Shown: positions 9,384 to 19,197 of the stretch, piece after piece
Numbering within the stretch: the stretch's first letter is position 1
How the letters are laid out: every line of letters starts with the position of its first letter
Assembly (NCBI RefSeq): GCF_013376415.1
Contig: NZ_WYET01000004.1
Span: 248,001 to 312,000, forward strand
Length of the DNA: 64,000 nt
Direction: 5' to 3'
From: Flagellimonas chongwuensis
GTDB lineage: Bacteria; Bacteroidota; Bacteroidia; Flavobacteriales; Flavobacteriaceae
The notes under the pieces: generated by a model
Told to the model about the DNA's origin: nothing
The model's database searches: none
Seen by the model: only the letters and a program-made list of their open reading frames with translations
Position numbers and translations under genes: made by a program

Positions 9384-10946
9384 ATGGAAGAATTCCTTGA
9401 CTTTTTAGGCGACATCCCTTGGTGGACATGGGTTTTGATTTTTTTGGCACTAGTGGCCGTACGTGATATCTTTTTTCAAAAGGCCCATACCATTAGCCAC
9501 AACTATCCGGTGGTGGGACACTTAAGGTACTGGCTGGAAAGTATAGGACCGGAAATGCGTCAATATTTTGTGGCCAACAATCGAGAGGAACTTCCTTTTA
9601 ACAGAATAGAGCGAAGCTGGATATACGCTTCGGCAAAAAAAGAAAACAATTACGAAGGTTTTGGTACTGACAGGGACATTTACAAGCACCAACATCTTTT
9701 TATAAAAAATGCCATGATAGGGTTTCAGGTCCCAGAAAAGCATCCAAACATTGAACATCCTTATTTTGTACCGTGCGCCAAGGTAATGGGGGCCCATAAT
9801 AAACGAAGAAAACCGTATCGCCCGGCATCCATCATAAATGTCTCTGCCATGAGTTTTGGCTCGCTTTCCGCAGCTGCCATCGAATCGTTGAACAAAGGTG
9901 TTGAAAAGTGCGGTGCCTATCATAATACAGGGGAAGGTGGTCTTTCCCCCTATCATAAACAAGGTGGAGACGTGATTTTTCATTTTGGAACTGGATATTT
10001 TGGAGTCCGTTCAAGAGATGGTGGTTTTTCCATGGACAAATTAAAGGTTTTGGTGGATGAAAATCCATGTGTCAAAGCGATTGAAATCAAGCTTTCACAA
10101 GGGGCGAAACCTGGTAAGGGCGGAGTGCTTCCTGGTTCAAAAATCACCCATGAGCTTGCTGAAATACGTGGCGTGGAAGTTGGTAAAGATGTCATCTCCC
10201 CTCCTACCCACAAAGCATTTTCTACTATTCCGGAGCTTATGGATTTCATTGAATCCATTGCAGAAGAGACTGGACTCCCAGTAGGTATAAAGGGAGCCAT
10301 CGGAAAAATTGACCAATGGCAAGAACTTGCCGATATCATGAAGAAAACAGGAAAAGGACCAGACTTTATTACCATTGATGGTGGTGAAGGAGGAACGGGG
10401 GCAGCGCCTCCGAGTTTTGCCGATCATGTTTCCTTACCTTGGACTTATGGATTTTCTTCGGTCTACAAGATATTCCTAGACCACGGACTTACGGACAGAA
10501 TTGTTTTTATTGGAAGCGGAAAGTTAGGTTTTCCCGGGAAGGCCGCCATGGCATTTGCTATGGGTGTAGACTGCATCAACGTGGCCAGGGAAGCTATGAT
10601 GAGCATCGGGTGCATTCAAGCACAAGTTTGCCACACCAATAGATGTCCTGCCGGTGTTGCTACGCAGAACAAATGGCGTCAAAGTGGAATCAACGTTCCG
10701 TTAAAATCCGACAGGTTGGCGCAATACTTCAACACCTTTAAAAAGGAGTTCTTGGAAATCACCCATGCTGCGGGTTATGAACATCCCTGCCAATTTCATA
10801 TGGAGGATATACAAGTGAATGTGGATGATGATTATCTTAGCAGCGATATTAGAAGGGTCTACAAGTACCAAAAAGAGAAAGTGCCCTTCACCTCCATGCA
10901 GGATCTCTATAATTGTGAGCATCTTGGAGGCAAGAAAACAACTTAA
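9384..10946 (+). CDS. FMN-binding glutamate synthase family protein
   Basis: A 520-residue stand-alone version of the GltB central/FMN domain. One membrane segment lies at about 12-27. A TIM-barrel core then follows, with the FMN-contacting MSFGSLS, the GEGGLSPYH segment, the substrate/FMN segments KLSQGAKPGKGG and TIDGGEGGTGAAP, and the cysteine motif CIQAQVCHTNRCP (Cx5Cx4C), the 3Fe-4S ligand set of glutamate synthase. There is no glutaminase domain and no GltD partner nearby. The family resembles archaeal-type GltB, and its physiological electron donor and product are not established. It appears monocistronic. Confidence 0.85.
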   Translation: MEEFLDFLGDIPWWTWVLIFLALVAVRDIFFQKAHTISHNYPVVGHLRYWLESIGPEMRQYFVANNREELPFNRIERSWIYASAKKENNYEGFGTDRDIYKHQHLFIKNAMIGFQVPEKHPNIEHPYFVPCAKVMGAHNKRRKPYRPASIINVSAMSFGSLSAAAIESLNKGVEKCGAYHNTGEGGLSPYHKQGGDVIFHFGTGYFGVRSRDGGFSMDKLKVLVDENPCVKAIEIKLSQGAKPGKGGVLPGSKITHELAEIRGVEVGKDVISPPTHKAFSTIPELMDFIESIAEETGLPVGIKGAIGKIDQWQELADIMKKTGKGPDFITIDGGEGGTGAAPPSFADHVSLPWTYGFSSVYKIFLDHGLTDRIVFIGSGKLGFPGKAAMAFAMGVDCINVAREAMMSIGCIQAQVCHTNRCPAGVATQNKWRQSGINVPLKSDRLAQYFNTFKKEFLEITHAAGYEHPCQFHMEDIQVNVDDDYLSSDIRRVYKYQKEKVPFTSMQDLYNCEHLGGKKTT

Positions 10947-10987
10947 TTAAAAACATTATAACTTAGACCCAAATAATTGTACTACTT

Positions 10988-11761
10988 ATGAAAAACAATC
11001 TACTCGTCATTGCGCTTCTTATTATAACCACAAGTGTTTATTCGCAGAGAAAAAGTGATTTGATTGCTGAAATAGACAATCTAAAATCAAAAATATCCGA
11101 AGTGGAACAAGAACTCGCTGTTGCAAAAAGGGAAATATCATCCAGTAACGCAGAAGCTGAGGCCTTGAAATCGGAAAACTTAACGCTTCGTGATGCAAAT
11201 GCGACCCTACTGGGCAACATGAGCAATTTTTCACAGCTGTCTAAACAAAACTCGGACAATGTAGACCGTGCGATGGCCGCTCTTGCCAGAAAAGAAAGAC
11301 AGTTGAGCGGAATAAACGATATGATTTCAGCGAACGACTCTACCGCTATTGTTTCTCTCACACGAATAAAACAGACCTTGGGAGAAAATGCCAAAGTAAG
11401 TGTTGAAGCTGGCGTAGTGGTCATCAGTAATAGTTTGAATACGCTTTTTGGTTCGGATACCTCCGACAAATTGACGGAAGAAGGAAAAACATGGCTGGCC
11501 GGGGTTGCAAACATCATCAAATCGAATCCAAATTTTAAGGCCGAGGTCGAGGGATTGAACATTACTGGTGAATTTGGACCTACCTATGGCCAAGTGGCTT
11601 CTGTGGCTTCTGAATTGGTGACCAGTTTGGAAGTGCCCGCCGAAAACATTGGCATTTCGGCCAAGGATGGCAATTTTAAAGAAGGGATCAATATTAAATT
11701 GCAACCCGATTACAAAGGTTTTTACGCAAAGGCCAAAGAAAGTGCCAAGGCGACCCAATAA
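10988..11761 (+). CDS. degenerate OmpA-like periplasmic coiled-coil protein
   Basis: A 257-residue protein with a signal peptide (cleavage after SVYSQ, about residue 20), a coiled coil at about 22-115 and a domain at 135-240 that aligns with the OmpA domain of the lipoprotein at 908. Shared landmarks are VEAGVVVIS, LFGSDTSDKLTEEGKTWL and NFKAEVEG. Where the peptidoglycan-binding loop GHTDN should be it reads GLNITGE, and the NxxLSxxRA helix and the NRR motif are missing. It has no lipobox. It probably keeps the fold without diaminopimelate binding, so a structural or regulatory role is more likely than an anchor. Confidence 0.7.
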   Translation: MKNNLLVIALLIITTSVYSQRKSDLIAEIDNLKSKISEVEQELAVAKREISSSNAEAEALKSENLTLRDANATLLGNMSNFSQLSKQNSDNVDRAMAALARKERQLSGINDMISANDSTAIVSLTRIKQTLGENAKVSVEAGVVVISNSLNTLFGSDTSDKLTEEGKTWLAGVANIIKSNPNFKAEVEGLNITGEFGPTYGQVASVASELVTSLEVPAENIGISAKDGNFKEGINIKLQPDYKGFYAKAKESAKATQ

Positions 11762-11763
11762 CC

Positions 11764-11792
11764 TTTGTTCAAAAATACTTTTTATAATTTTG
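11764..11792 (+). promoter_or_regulatory. promoter with -33 TTTG and -7 TAATTTTG
   Basis: TTTG (11764-11767) and TAATTTTG (11785-11792) are separated by 17 bases, a full match to the Bacteroidota primary-sigma consensus. It lies about 45 bases before the next start codon. Confidence 0.7.
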
Positions 11793-11837
11793 ATGCGTTC
11801 TTGGTAGTGTAAAATCAATAAAAAACCAGACTACCTT

Positions 11838-12359
11838 ATGAGTGGAGATCAAATCCTTCAGTTATTCGCTTATTTAATGCCGGCCGTTGTAACCGGTGCC
11901 GTGGCCTTCTACTTTTTTAGATTGCATACCCGCAACGAAGATGGGCGCAGACGATTTTTATTGCACAAAGATTCCCAAAAGGACACTTTGCCAATTCGTT
12001 TACAGGCCTATGAGCGCATGGCCCTATTTTTGGAGCGTATTGCTCTAAACAGCTTAGTGGTTCGTGTTGCGCCGACCAGCAAAAATAAAGGTGATTACGA
12101 AAACTTGCTCATAAAACAGATTGAAACTGAGTTCGAACATAACCTCTCCCAGCAAATTTACATGTCGGATGCTTGTTGGAATATTATCAAAACCGCAAAG
12201 AACACTACTATACAGATAATCCGTTCAGCTGGAATGAGCGCAACGGATTCACCGGATAAATTACGAGAAGATATCTTGAACCAGACCATGGAAAAGGAAT
12301 CACCATCGAATGCAGCCTTGGCTTACGTTAAAAAAGAGGTTAGCGACCTTTGGTCTTAA
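11838..12359 (+). CDS. conserved membrane-anchored protein, function unknown
   Basis: A 173-residue protein. An N-terminal membrane helix (about residues 8-28) is followed by an R/K-rich juxtamembrane stretch (HTRNEDGRRRF). A soluble helical domain follows, with LQAYERMALFLERI and an FEHNLSQQIYMSD segment. I recognise it as a protein widespread in Flavobacteriaceae but cannot name a function; it probably sits in the inner membrane with its bulk in the cytoplasm. Its stop codon TAA is directly abutted by the stop codon of the convergent patatin gene, with no base between, so transcripts of the two must overlap. Confidence 0.75.
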   Translation: MSGDQILQLFAYLMPAVVTGAVAFYFFRLHTRNEDGRRRFLLHKDSQKDTLPIRLQAYERMALFLERIALNSLVVRVAPTSKNKGDYENLLIKQIETEFEHNLSQQIYMSDACWNIIKTAKNTTIQIIRSAGMSATDSPDKLREDILNQTMEKESPSNAALAYVKKEVSDLWS

Positions 12360-13274
12360 TCATTCCTGTTTTTCAGGTTCTATAGGACTTGTTTCCTCAT
12401 TCTTGTTCTTGGCATACAAATAACCGCGCTTCCACCACAAGGTCATACGCTCCTTATTGAATATCAATGAGTTTGTGGTGAGAACCGTTGGTGTATAATA
12501 AAAATTGATGATGGCATCCTTCTGATTGGCCACCAACTTCCCGATACGCACATTTTGGTTCTCGATACGATCCAGCATAAAACCAAAAATGGTTGTTATC
12601 AAATCAAAAGGGTTTTTAGAGGACATACGGTTCAAGTGGTTTACCTCGGTATGAAGGACAATAACATCCACCTCGGTCGCACCACGTAACAAAGCCTCCT
12701 CTATCGGAACTAAAGTGCCAAGTCCGCCATCTGCATATTCACACCCATCCTTTTTGACCAAGCTCATAAAAGGGGTGTAATTGGAGGAAATCCAAATCCA
12801 ATCACAGAACTCATCGTAGGTGCAGTCATTAATGGATTTATATTCCACCTGGTTCAATGATAGATTTGAGACGGTAACCACCACATCCATCTTACTTTTT
12901 TTAAGCTTATTGAACTCTTGGACGGTAATGGAACTACGAATCAATGTTCTAAGGTTCTCACTTTCCCCAAAGGTCTTTTTACCCTTGATGAAGTTTTTGA
13001 TAACGTTCCAGTGGTTGATAGCAATGGTCTCAACTCCATGTTTCTTTTTGATGATGAAAGGGCAATTGTTGAAGATACTATCTTGATTGACGTTTGAATA
13101 GATATTCTTGATCTTGTCCAGTTTGTTGAGGGCCAAATGGGAAATTAACAGGCTGCCCGTTGAGGTACCCACAAAAAGATCGTAGTCGTGTTTGGCTTCT
13201 TGAATCAAAAATTGGGCAACGCCGCCCGCAAAGGCGCCCTTACTTCCTCCTCCCGAAATCACCAATGCCCTCAT
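12360..13274 (-). CDS. patatin-like phospholipase
   Basis: A 304-residue cytoplasmic lipid acyl hydrolase with a Ser/Asp dyad. It has the glycine-rich oxyanion loop GGGSKG (8-13), the nucleophile elbow GTSTG (36-40, Ser38) and the DGG motif (182-184, Asp182). No signal peptide is seen. The start codon overlaps the stop of the upstream M1 aminopeptidase gene by 4 bases (ATGA), so translation is probably coupled. The substrate (phospholipid or neutral lipid) cannot be told from the sequence. Confidence 0.9.
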   Translation of the reverse strand: MRALVISGGGSKGAFAGGVAQFLIQEAKHDYDLFVGTSTGSLLISHLALNKLDKIKNIYSNVNQDSIFNNCPFIIKKKHGVETIAINHWNVIKNFIKGKKTFGESENLRTLIRSSITVQEFNKLKKSKMDVVVTVSNLSLNQVEYKSINDCTYDEFCDWIWISSNYTPFMSLVKKDGCEYADGGLGTLVPIEEALLRGATEVDVIVLHTEVNHLNRMSSKNPFDLITTIFGFMLDRIENQNVRIGKLVANQKDAIINFYYTPTVLTTNSLIFNKERMTLWWKRGYLYAKNKNEETSPIEPEKQE

Positions 13275-15358
13275 TCACCTAAAGTTTTCTCCAAATATTG
13301 CTTTTCTTCTTGACTTAACAAAGGGTAAAGTCCCTTAATACGTGCGGTATTATCTTCAGACTTCAAGAAGTCGCTCAATATGGTCCTAGCTGATTTTTTA
13401 AAATGCCACACATGATGACTACAGGACTCGACCAAGTTTTTGAGAACCGTATCCGTAAAGCCCCCGATGCTCTTCAAATATTGAAATGCAATCAAACGAG
13501 TCTCAAAATGATGCTCGGAACTGGTATATCCACTCAATTCATCAAAATAAGTTGCTTTTGAATCCGGATTATACTCGGGAGTCACCAAAGCTAATGTTAA
13601 CCAAAGTAATCGGATGTTCTTATTGGGGAACCCAGTAATGTTTTCGGTCTCACTTAGGTATTTACTCCTGTTTTTGGGGAAATCCGTCCACAATCGATAT
13701 AAGGCAGCTTCAATGGTAGTATAACTTTTATCCTTTAACAGATTCTCCGCAGCGATTCTAAGTTCAGATGGTATTTTGTTCTGAGACAAGATTACGGCCT
13801 GTCTAGTTTTTACATCTCCCGATTGGAGAACGGAGCCTAAAAATTCAGGTGATAATTTGATACCATAATCTAAAACCAGATTTTCCTTTAATTGACTTGA
13901 TTTTATTTTTTTCCACCTACGTTTTAAAACAGCTTCGGCTTGACCAATCTCCTTTATCTGGTTTTTTATCTCAAAATAGGTTTTTATTGATGCGTTTTTC
14001 TTCCGCAAAAAAGAAACCACCTGATTATAGGGAAAATCTGGGTTCTGCAACCACAATTTCTCAAAATCACTAAGATCAGTGTTCGAAATCTCCTCAAGTT
14101 CTACCATTAAATTGGGTATGGTCACATTTTTAAAAGCGTATTTGTTCAAATAGTTTCGAACCCCTTTTTTAAAGGCTTCCTCTCCTACTCTATCTTGTAG
14201 CATTACCAAGGCCCAAGCACCTTTCTCATAAAAGGTAAGGCTACCCGCCCCCGAGTTTCGTAATGCTTCGCCCTGATCATCCTCTGAGAAATTCCGCAAG
14301 GCTTGCGCAGTCTTCAACAAATGCCAGTAAAAGTAATCTTCTCCAAAAATGTCCTTTTCGGCCAAGTACGCATAAAATGTGGCAAAACCCTCATGCAACC
14401 AGTGGTGTTCGCTGCTGGTTTCAGTGACTAGATTGCCAAACCATTGATGCGCCAATTCATGCGCATTGACATTCACATAGTTTTTGTCCACAAAAGCCGT
14501 GGAATCTATCACATATTGATTGGAAAATATGGTACAGGTCGTGTTCTCCATCCCAGCGTAAAGAAAATCCTGAACAGGAACCTGTTTATAGTTCTGCCAA
14601 GGATATGCAACCTCAATTTCAGTTTCTAAAAAATCAAAAATGTGTTTAGTGTATCGATATGTTGGTTCTACTTTGGTAAAATCCGTTGGTTCGTAATACA
14701 GTTCAATGGGAATTCCCGAAGATGAGATTATGGATTTTTTATTGTAGTCCCCAATAGCAAAACCAACCAAATAACTGCTCATTGGTTTTTCCATATCAAA
14801 CTGCCACAAATGACCATTTGAGTCAGGCAAACTTTCTTTTTTGATGAGTTTCCCGTTGGCGATTACGGTATAATTCTCTTTGAGCTGTATTTGGATATCA
14901 AACTCCACCTTTTCGGTCATATCATCAAAACTGGGCAACCAATGACTGGTATATTTTCCCTGACCTTGGGTCCATACCTGTTCATTGTTCCTGACGGCAT
15001 CATCCCATCCTAAAAAATATACCGTTTGTTTTGGTTTTGCCACATATTCCATTGAAACGATATGATTCTCCCCTGCTTTCATCGCATTTTTGATGATAAT
15101 TCTCTTGCCATTGTAGTCATAATCCAAATTTTCACCATCCAAAGTAAGATTGGAAAACTTAAGGTTCACGGCATCCAAAAAAATGGAATCCACATCGTCG
15201 ATTACATTAAATTGATACGAAACGCTACCATTGATGCGATTTTCAATAGGTGTAGGTTCAATCAAAACATCTGCATGGATAAAATCCACTTTATCCTGGA
15301 TTTGAGCGGACAGGAACTGTACAAATAAGAAAAATATAAGTGCGGGGCTCAGCTTCAT
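13271..15358 (-). CDS. M1 family zinc aminopeptidase
   Basis: A 695-residue exported metallopeptidase. The signal peptide ends near FLSAQ (about residue 19). An N-terminal beta domain is followed by GMEN (269-272) for substrate N-terminus binding, the zinc site HELAH (300-304) and the third ligand Glu323, with the usual 18-residue spacing. A helical C-terminal region completes the domain. Members remove N-terminal residues from peptides; export suggests a nutritional or periplasmic role. The gene overlaps the patatin gene by 4 bases and leads that operon. Divergent recG starts 46 bases away. Confidence 0.93.
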   Translation of the reverse strand: MKLSPALIFFLFVQFLSAQIQDKVDFIHADVLIEPTPIENRINGSVSYQFNVIDDVDSIFLDAVNLKFSNLTLDGENLDYDYNGKRIIIKNAMKAGENHIVSMEYVAKPKQTVYFLGWDDAVRNNEQVWTQGQGKYTSHWLPSFDDMTEKVEFDIQIQLKENYTVIANGKLIKKESLPDSNGHLWQFDMEKPMSSYLVGFAIGDYNKKSIISSSGIPIELYYEPTDFTKVEPTYRYTKHIFDFLETEIEVAYPWQNYKQVPVQDFLYAGMENTTCTIFSNQYVIDSTAFVDKNYVNVNAHELAHQWFGNLVTETSSEHHWLHEGFATFYAYLAEKDIFGEDYFYWHLLKTAQALRNFSEDDQGEALRNSGAGSLTFYEKGAWALVMLQDRVGEEAFKKGVRNYLNKYAFKNVTIPNLMVELEEISNTDLSDFEKLWLQNPDFPYNQVVSFLRKKNASIKTYFEIKNQIKEIGQAEAVLKRRWKKIKSSQLKENLVLDYGIKLSPEFLGSVLQSGDVKTRQAVILSQNKIPSELRIAAENLLKDKSYTTIEAALYRLWTDFPKNRSKYLSETENITGFPNKNIRLLWLTLALVTPEYNPDSKATYFDELSGYTSSEHHFETRLIAFQYLKSIGGFTDTVLKNLVESCSHHVWHFKKSARTILSDFLKSEDNTARIKGLYPLLSQEEKQYLEKTLGE

Positions 15359-15404
15359 ACCATCATCTTATCAAAAGTCCTTCCAAATTACATATTTTAG
15401 TTCG

Positions 15405-17510
15405 ATGAATCCCAATTTTCTACAAACTCCCATAGCATATTTAAAAGGCGTTGGCCCCAACCGGGCCGATATTCTAAAGGCCGAATTGGGCATTGAGACC
15501 TTTAGGGACCTGCTCCATCTATTCCCTAACCGCTATTTGGACAGGACGAGTTACTATAAGATAAATCAACTACAACCAAGTGGAGCCGATGTACAGGTGG
15601 TGGGCAAAATTGTCCATATCAAAATGGTGGAGCAAAAACGGGGCAAGCGTTTGGTGGCCACTTTTGTGGATGAAACAGGACAAATGGACTTGGTTTGGTT
15701 CCGAGGACATAAATGGATCAGGGAAAATCTAAAATTGAACGAACCCTACGTAGTTTTTGGACGGGTCAACAAATACGGAAGCACCTTTTCTATGCCCCAC
15801 CCCGAAATGGAGACCTTGCAAAAGCATCAGCAAGGATTAAAAATGGTGATGCAGCCCATCTACCCTTCCACCGAAAAATTGGCGAATTTTGGAATTACCA
15901 ACAGAGTACTGGGTAAAATGATCCAACAATTGTTCTTGGAATGCAAGGGCAAATTTCCCGAATCGTTGTCCACACACATTTTGGAAGAATTAAAATTGAT
16001 TTCGAAAAGTGCAGCACTTTTCAACATTCATTTTCCGAAGAATCAAGAGTTGTTGGCGAGAGCCCAGTTCCGATTAAAGTTTGAGGAGTTGTTTTTTGTG
16101 CAATTGCGATTGATATCCCAAAATTTACAACGGAAGCAAAAAATCAAAGGAATGCCCTTTACGGCCGTAGGCAAAAAGTTTACCGAATTCTTTGAAAACC
16201 ACCTGCCTTTTGAATTGACCGATGCACAAAAAAGGGTCATCAAGGAAATCCGAAACGATTTAGGGAGCAACGCCCAAATGAACCGACTTTTGCAGGGTGA
16301 TGTAGGTTCTGGAAAGACTATTGTAGCTTTAATGTGTATGCTTTTGGCGATTGATAACGGCTTCCAGACCTGTTTGATGGCTCCAACCGAAATTTTGGCG
16401 ACCCAGCACTACAACGGACTCAAAGAGCTATTGGAGAACATGGACGTTAAAATTGCTCTCTTGACAGGGTCTACAAAAAAATCCGAACGCACCTTGCTCC
16501 ACAATCAATTGGAAAATGGAAATCTGAATATACTGGTGGGTACCCATGCCGTTTTGGAGGACAAAGTCCGGTTTAAAAACCTTGGTTTGGCCATAGTGGA
16601 TGAACAACACCGTTTTGGTGTAGCGCAGCGATCTAAATTGTGGCATAAAAACAACACGCCTCCCCATATTTTGGTGATGACGGCAACTCCCATTCCCAGA
16701 ACTTTAGCTATGAGCCTGTACGGGGATTTGGATATCTCCGTTATAGATGAACTACCGCCAGGCCGAAAACCAATCAAAACAGTACATCGTTTTGACAGTA
16801 ACCGATTAAAGGTGTTTGGTTTCATCAAAGATGAAATCAAAAAAGGACGTCAGATTTATATTGTATATCCACTGATTCAAGAATCCGAAGCTTTGGATTA
16901 CAAAGACTTGATGGATGGCTATGAAAGCATTGTACGTGATTTTCCGCAGCCCGAGTATCAGATTTCAATTGTTCATGGCAAAATGAAGCCTGCCGACAAA
17001 GACTACGAAATGGAACGCTTTGTTAAAGGTGAAACCCAAATCATGATTGCCACTACGGTAATCGAGGTTGGCGTAAACGTACCCAATGCCTCCGTGATGA
17101 TCATTGAGAGTGCCGAGCGCTTCGGTCTTTCCCAATTGCATCAGCTTCGTGGTCGTGTGGGCCGAGGCGCGGAACAAAGCTTTTGTATTTTAATGACAGG
17201 CCACAAGCTTTCCGAGGATTCCAAAACCCGATTACAAACAATGGTGCGCACCAACGATGGTTTTGAGATTGCGGAGGTCGACCTTAAACTTCGCGGTCCA
17301 GGCGATTTGATGGGCACGCAACAAAGTGGTATGTTGAATCTTAAGATTGCTGATATTGTAAAGGATAACCAAATCCTGAAAACAGCTCGTTACCATGCCA
17401 TCCAATTGCTGAAAGACGACCCAAGACTGGAAAAAGCGGAGAATGCACCTATTTTAAATGCCTATTCCAAAATGATGGCCAACAAAACCATATGGAATTA
17501 TATTAGTTAA
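15405..17510 (+). CDS. recG: ATP-dependent DNA helicase RecG
   Basis: A 701-residue branched-DNA helicase that remodels stalled replication forks and Holliday junctions. An N-terminal wedge/OB domain begins with LKGVGPNRADIL. The helicase core has Walker A GDVGSGKT (about 297-304), VDEQHRFGV (about 397), MTATPIPRT, and the RecG signature IATTVIEVGVNVPNASVMIIE with QLRGRVGRG. The length is normal for bacterial RecG. It is transcribed divergently from the aminopeptidase gene. Confidence 0.96.
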   Translation: MNPNFLQTPIAYLKGVGPNRADILKAELGIETFRDLLHLFPNRYLDRTSYYKINQLQPSGADVQVVGKIVHIKMVEQKRGKRLVATFVDETGQMDLVWFRGHKWIRENLKLNEPYVVFGRVNKYGSTFSMPHPEMETLQKHQQGLKMVMQPIYPSTEKLANFGITNRVLGKMIQQLFLECKGKFPESLSTHILEELKLISKSAALFNIHFPKNQELLARAQFRLKFEELFFVQLRLISQNLQRKQKIKGMPFTAVGKKFTEFFENHLPFELTDAQKRVIKEIRNDLGSNAQMNRLLQGDVGSGKTIVALMCMLLAIDNGFQTCLMAPTEILATQHYNGLKELLENMDVKIALLTGSTKKSERTLLHNQLENGNLNILVGTHAVLEDKVRFKNLGLAIVDEQHRFGVAQRSKLWHKNNTPPHILVMTATPIPRTLAMSLYGDLDISVIDELPPGRKPIKTVHRFDSNRLKVFGFIKDEIKKGRQIYIVYPLIQESEALDYKDLMDGYESIVRDFPQPEYQISIVHGKMKPADKDYEMERFVKGETQIMIATTVIEVGVNVPNASVMIIESAERFGLSQLHQLRGRVGRGAEQSFCILMTGHKLSEDSKTRLQTMVRTNDGFEIAEVDLKLRGPGDLMGTQQSGMLNLKIADIVKDNQILKTARYHAIQLLKDDPRLEKAENAPILNAYSKMMANKTIWNYIS

Positions 17511-17646
17511 CATCGATTAGGTTTGTAATTGGAAGATGATGCAATTCTCTACACTTCCTTGTTACAAATTGAAAATCAACCCTTAAGATTTGTTAACTTT
17601 AAAAACAACCCATTGAAATTGCGGTTGAACGTCGTAATTTTACCAG

Positions 17647-17661
17647 AACCGAAAATCGGTT
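17647..17661. promoter_or_regulatory. operator-like palindrome upstream of leuC
   Basis: The perfect inverted repeat AACCGA-AAA-TCGGTT ends 14 bases before the -7 box, so it covers the expected -33 region of the leu promoter. The position suits a repressor or activator site; no regulator can be named from the sequence. Confidence 0.4.
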
Positions 17662-17675
17662 TAACACACAAATTT

Positions 17676-17683
17676 TAACTTTG
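17676..17683 (+). promoter_or_regulatory. candidate -7 box (TAACTTTG) of the leu operon
   Basis: An exact TAnnTTTG match, 26 bases before the leuC start codon. A transcript starting just downstream would have a very short leader, which leaves no room for an attenuator like that of ilvD. Confidence 0.5.
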
Positions 17684-17709
17684 TAGGCTTACAAATTATT
17701 GAAGACACA

Positions 17710-19122
17710 ATGAGCAAGACACTTTTTGATAAAGTTTGGGATTCACACGTGGTGAAGCATATTGAAAACGGTCCGGATGTACTTTTTATTGACAGGCATT
17801 TGGTCCACGAAGTAACGAGTCCCGTAGCTTTTTTAGGATTAAAGAACAGAGGTATAAAAGTATTGTATCCAGAACGCACCTTTGCGACCGCCGACCACAA
17901 TACCCCAACCAGAAATCAACACTTGCCGGTAAAGGACCCCTTGTCCGCAAATCAGTTAAAGGCTTTGGAAGAAAACGCCAATGCCCACAACATACCTTAT
18001 TGGGGACTTGGACATAAGAAAAACGGAATTGTACACGTAATTGGCCCGGAAAACGGAATTACCGTACCTGGAGCCACTATTGTTTGTGGAGATTCACATA
18101 CTTCCACGCACGGAGCCTTTGGTGCTATCGCTTTTGGTATCGGAACCAGTGAAGTGGAAATGGTGCTTTCCACACAATGCATCATGCAGCCCAAACCCAA
18201 AAGTTTGCGCATTAATGTGAATGGGGAATTAAGCGAAGCCGTTACACCGAAGGATGTAGCACTCTTCATCATTTCCAAATTGTCCACTTCCGGTGCAACA
18301 GGCTATTTTGCTGAATATGCAGGCGATGTCTTCAAAAATATGTCCATGGAAGGCCGTATGACGGTTTGTAACCTTAGTATTGAAATGGGTGCCCGTGGCG
18401 GTATGATTGCTCCCGATGAAACCACATTTGAATACATTAAAGGAAGGGAATACACGCCAAAAGGTAAGGATTGGGATGCTGCCATGGAATACTGGAGCAC
18501 TCTTTATTCTGATGATGATGCTGAGTTTGACAAAGAAGTGACTTTTGATGCTAGCGAGATAGAACCTATGATTACTTTCGGTACCAACCCTGGTATGGGT
18601 ATCGGTATCAGCAAGGATATTCCTTTGGCTGAAACTATTGATGGTTCTCCTGCTACTTACAAGAAATCCTTGGAATATATGGACTACAGCGAAGGCGAGG
18701 CCATGGTAGGCAAACCTATCGATTTTGTGTTCCTAGGAAGCTGTACCAATGGTAGAATTGAAGATTTCAGGGCCTTTGCTTCAATAATTAAAGGAAGGAA
18801 AAAAGCGGACAACGTGACCGCTTGGTTGGTTCCCGGTTCCCACAAGGTAGAAGCAGCTATCAGAGAAGAAGGCATCTTGGATATTTTGACCGAAGCTGGT
18901 TTTGAATTGAGAGAGCCAGGTTGTTCTGCTTGTTTGGCCATGAACGATGATAAGATTCCTGCAGGGAAATATGCAGTAAGTACTTCTAACAGAAACTTTG
19001 AGGGACGACAAGGACCTGGAGCACGTACGCTATTGGCTAGTCCATTAGTGGCCGCTGCAGCCGCTGTTACCGGAAAAGTAACCGACCCACGGGAATTAAT
19101 GCAAGAAGAAGTTTTAGCTTAA
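17710..19122 (+). CDS. leuC: 3-isopropylmalate dehydratase large subunit
   Basis: A 470-residue aconitase-family subunit that isomerises 2- to 3-isopropylmalate with LeuD in leucine synthesis. It has the family features [35 protein letters not shown] and the 4Fe-4S ligand cysteines in [13 protein letters not shown] and GCSACLAMN. The length matches bacterial LeuC. It is the first gene of leuCDAB; the spacer before leuD is unusually long (75 bases) and repetitive. Confidence 0.97.
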   Translation: MSKTLFDKVWDSHVVKHIENGPDVLFIDRHLVHEVTSPVAFLGLKNRGIKVLYPERTFATADHNTPTRNQHLPVKDPLSANQLKALEENANAHNIPYWGLGHKKNGIVHVIGPENGITVPGATIVCGDSHTSTHGAFGAIAFGIGTSEVEMVLSTQCIMQPKPKSLRINVNGELSEAVTPKDVALFIISKLSTSGATGYFAEYAGDVFKNMSMEGRMTVCNLSIEMGARGGMIAPDETTFEYIKGREYTPKGKDWDAAMEYWSTLYSDDDAEFDKEVTFDASEIEPMITFGTNPGMGIGISKDIPLAETIDGSPATYKKSLEYMDYSEGEAMVGKPIDFVFLGSCTNGRIEDFRAFASIIKGRKKADNVTAWLVPGSHKVEAAIREEGILDILTEAGFELREPGCSACLAMNDDKIPAGKYAVSTSNRNFEGRQGPGARTLLASPLVAAAAAVTGKVTDPRELMQEEVLA

Positions 19123-19197
19123 ACAATAAACAATGCGCAATTAGCAATACAGAATCCATTGTTAATTGTTAATTGAAAACTGATAATTGAAAGAAAA
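19123..19197. repeat. AT-rich repetitive spacer between leuC and leuD
   Basis: The spacer is made of short related words (ACAATAAACAATG, TTGTTAATTGTTAATTG, AACTGATAATTG) that recur in looser form around 51061-51095 and 53192-53220. It looks like the intergenic filler repeat of this genome, here placed inside an operon. Confidence 0.45.

Noticed and set aside
17536..17586. Possible leu leader peptide (MMQFSTLPCYKLKINP)
   Set aside because: Only two leucines among 16 residues, no terminator hairpin between it and leuC, and the best promoter box lies downstream of it.
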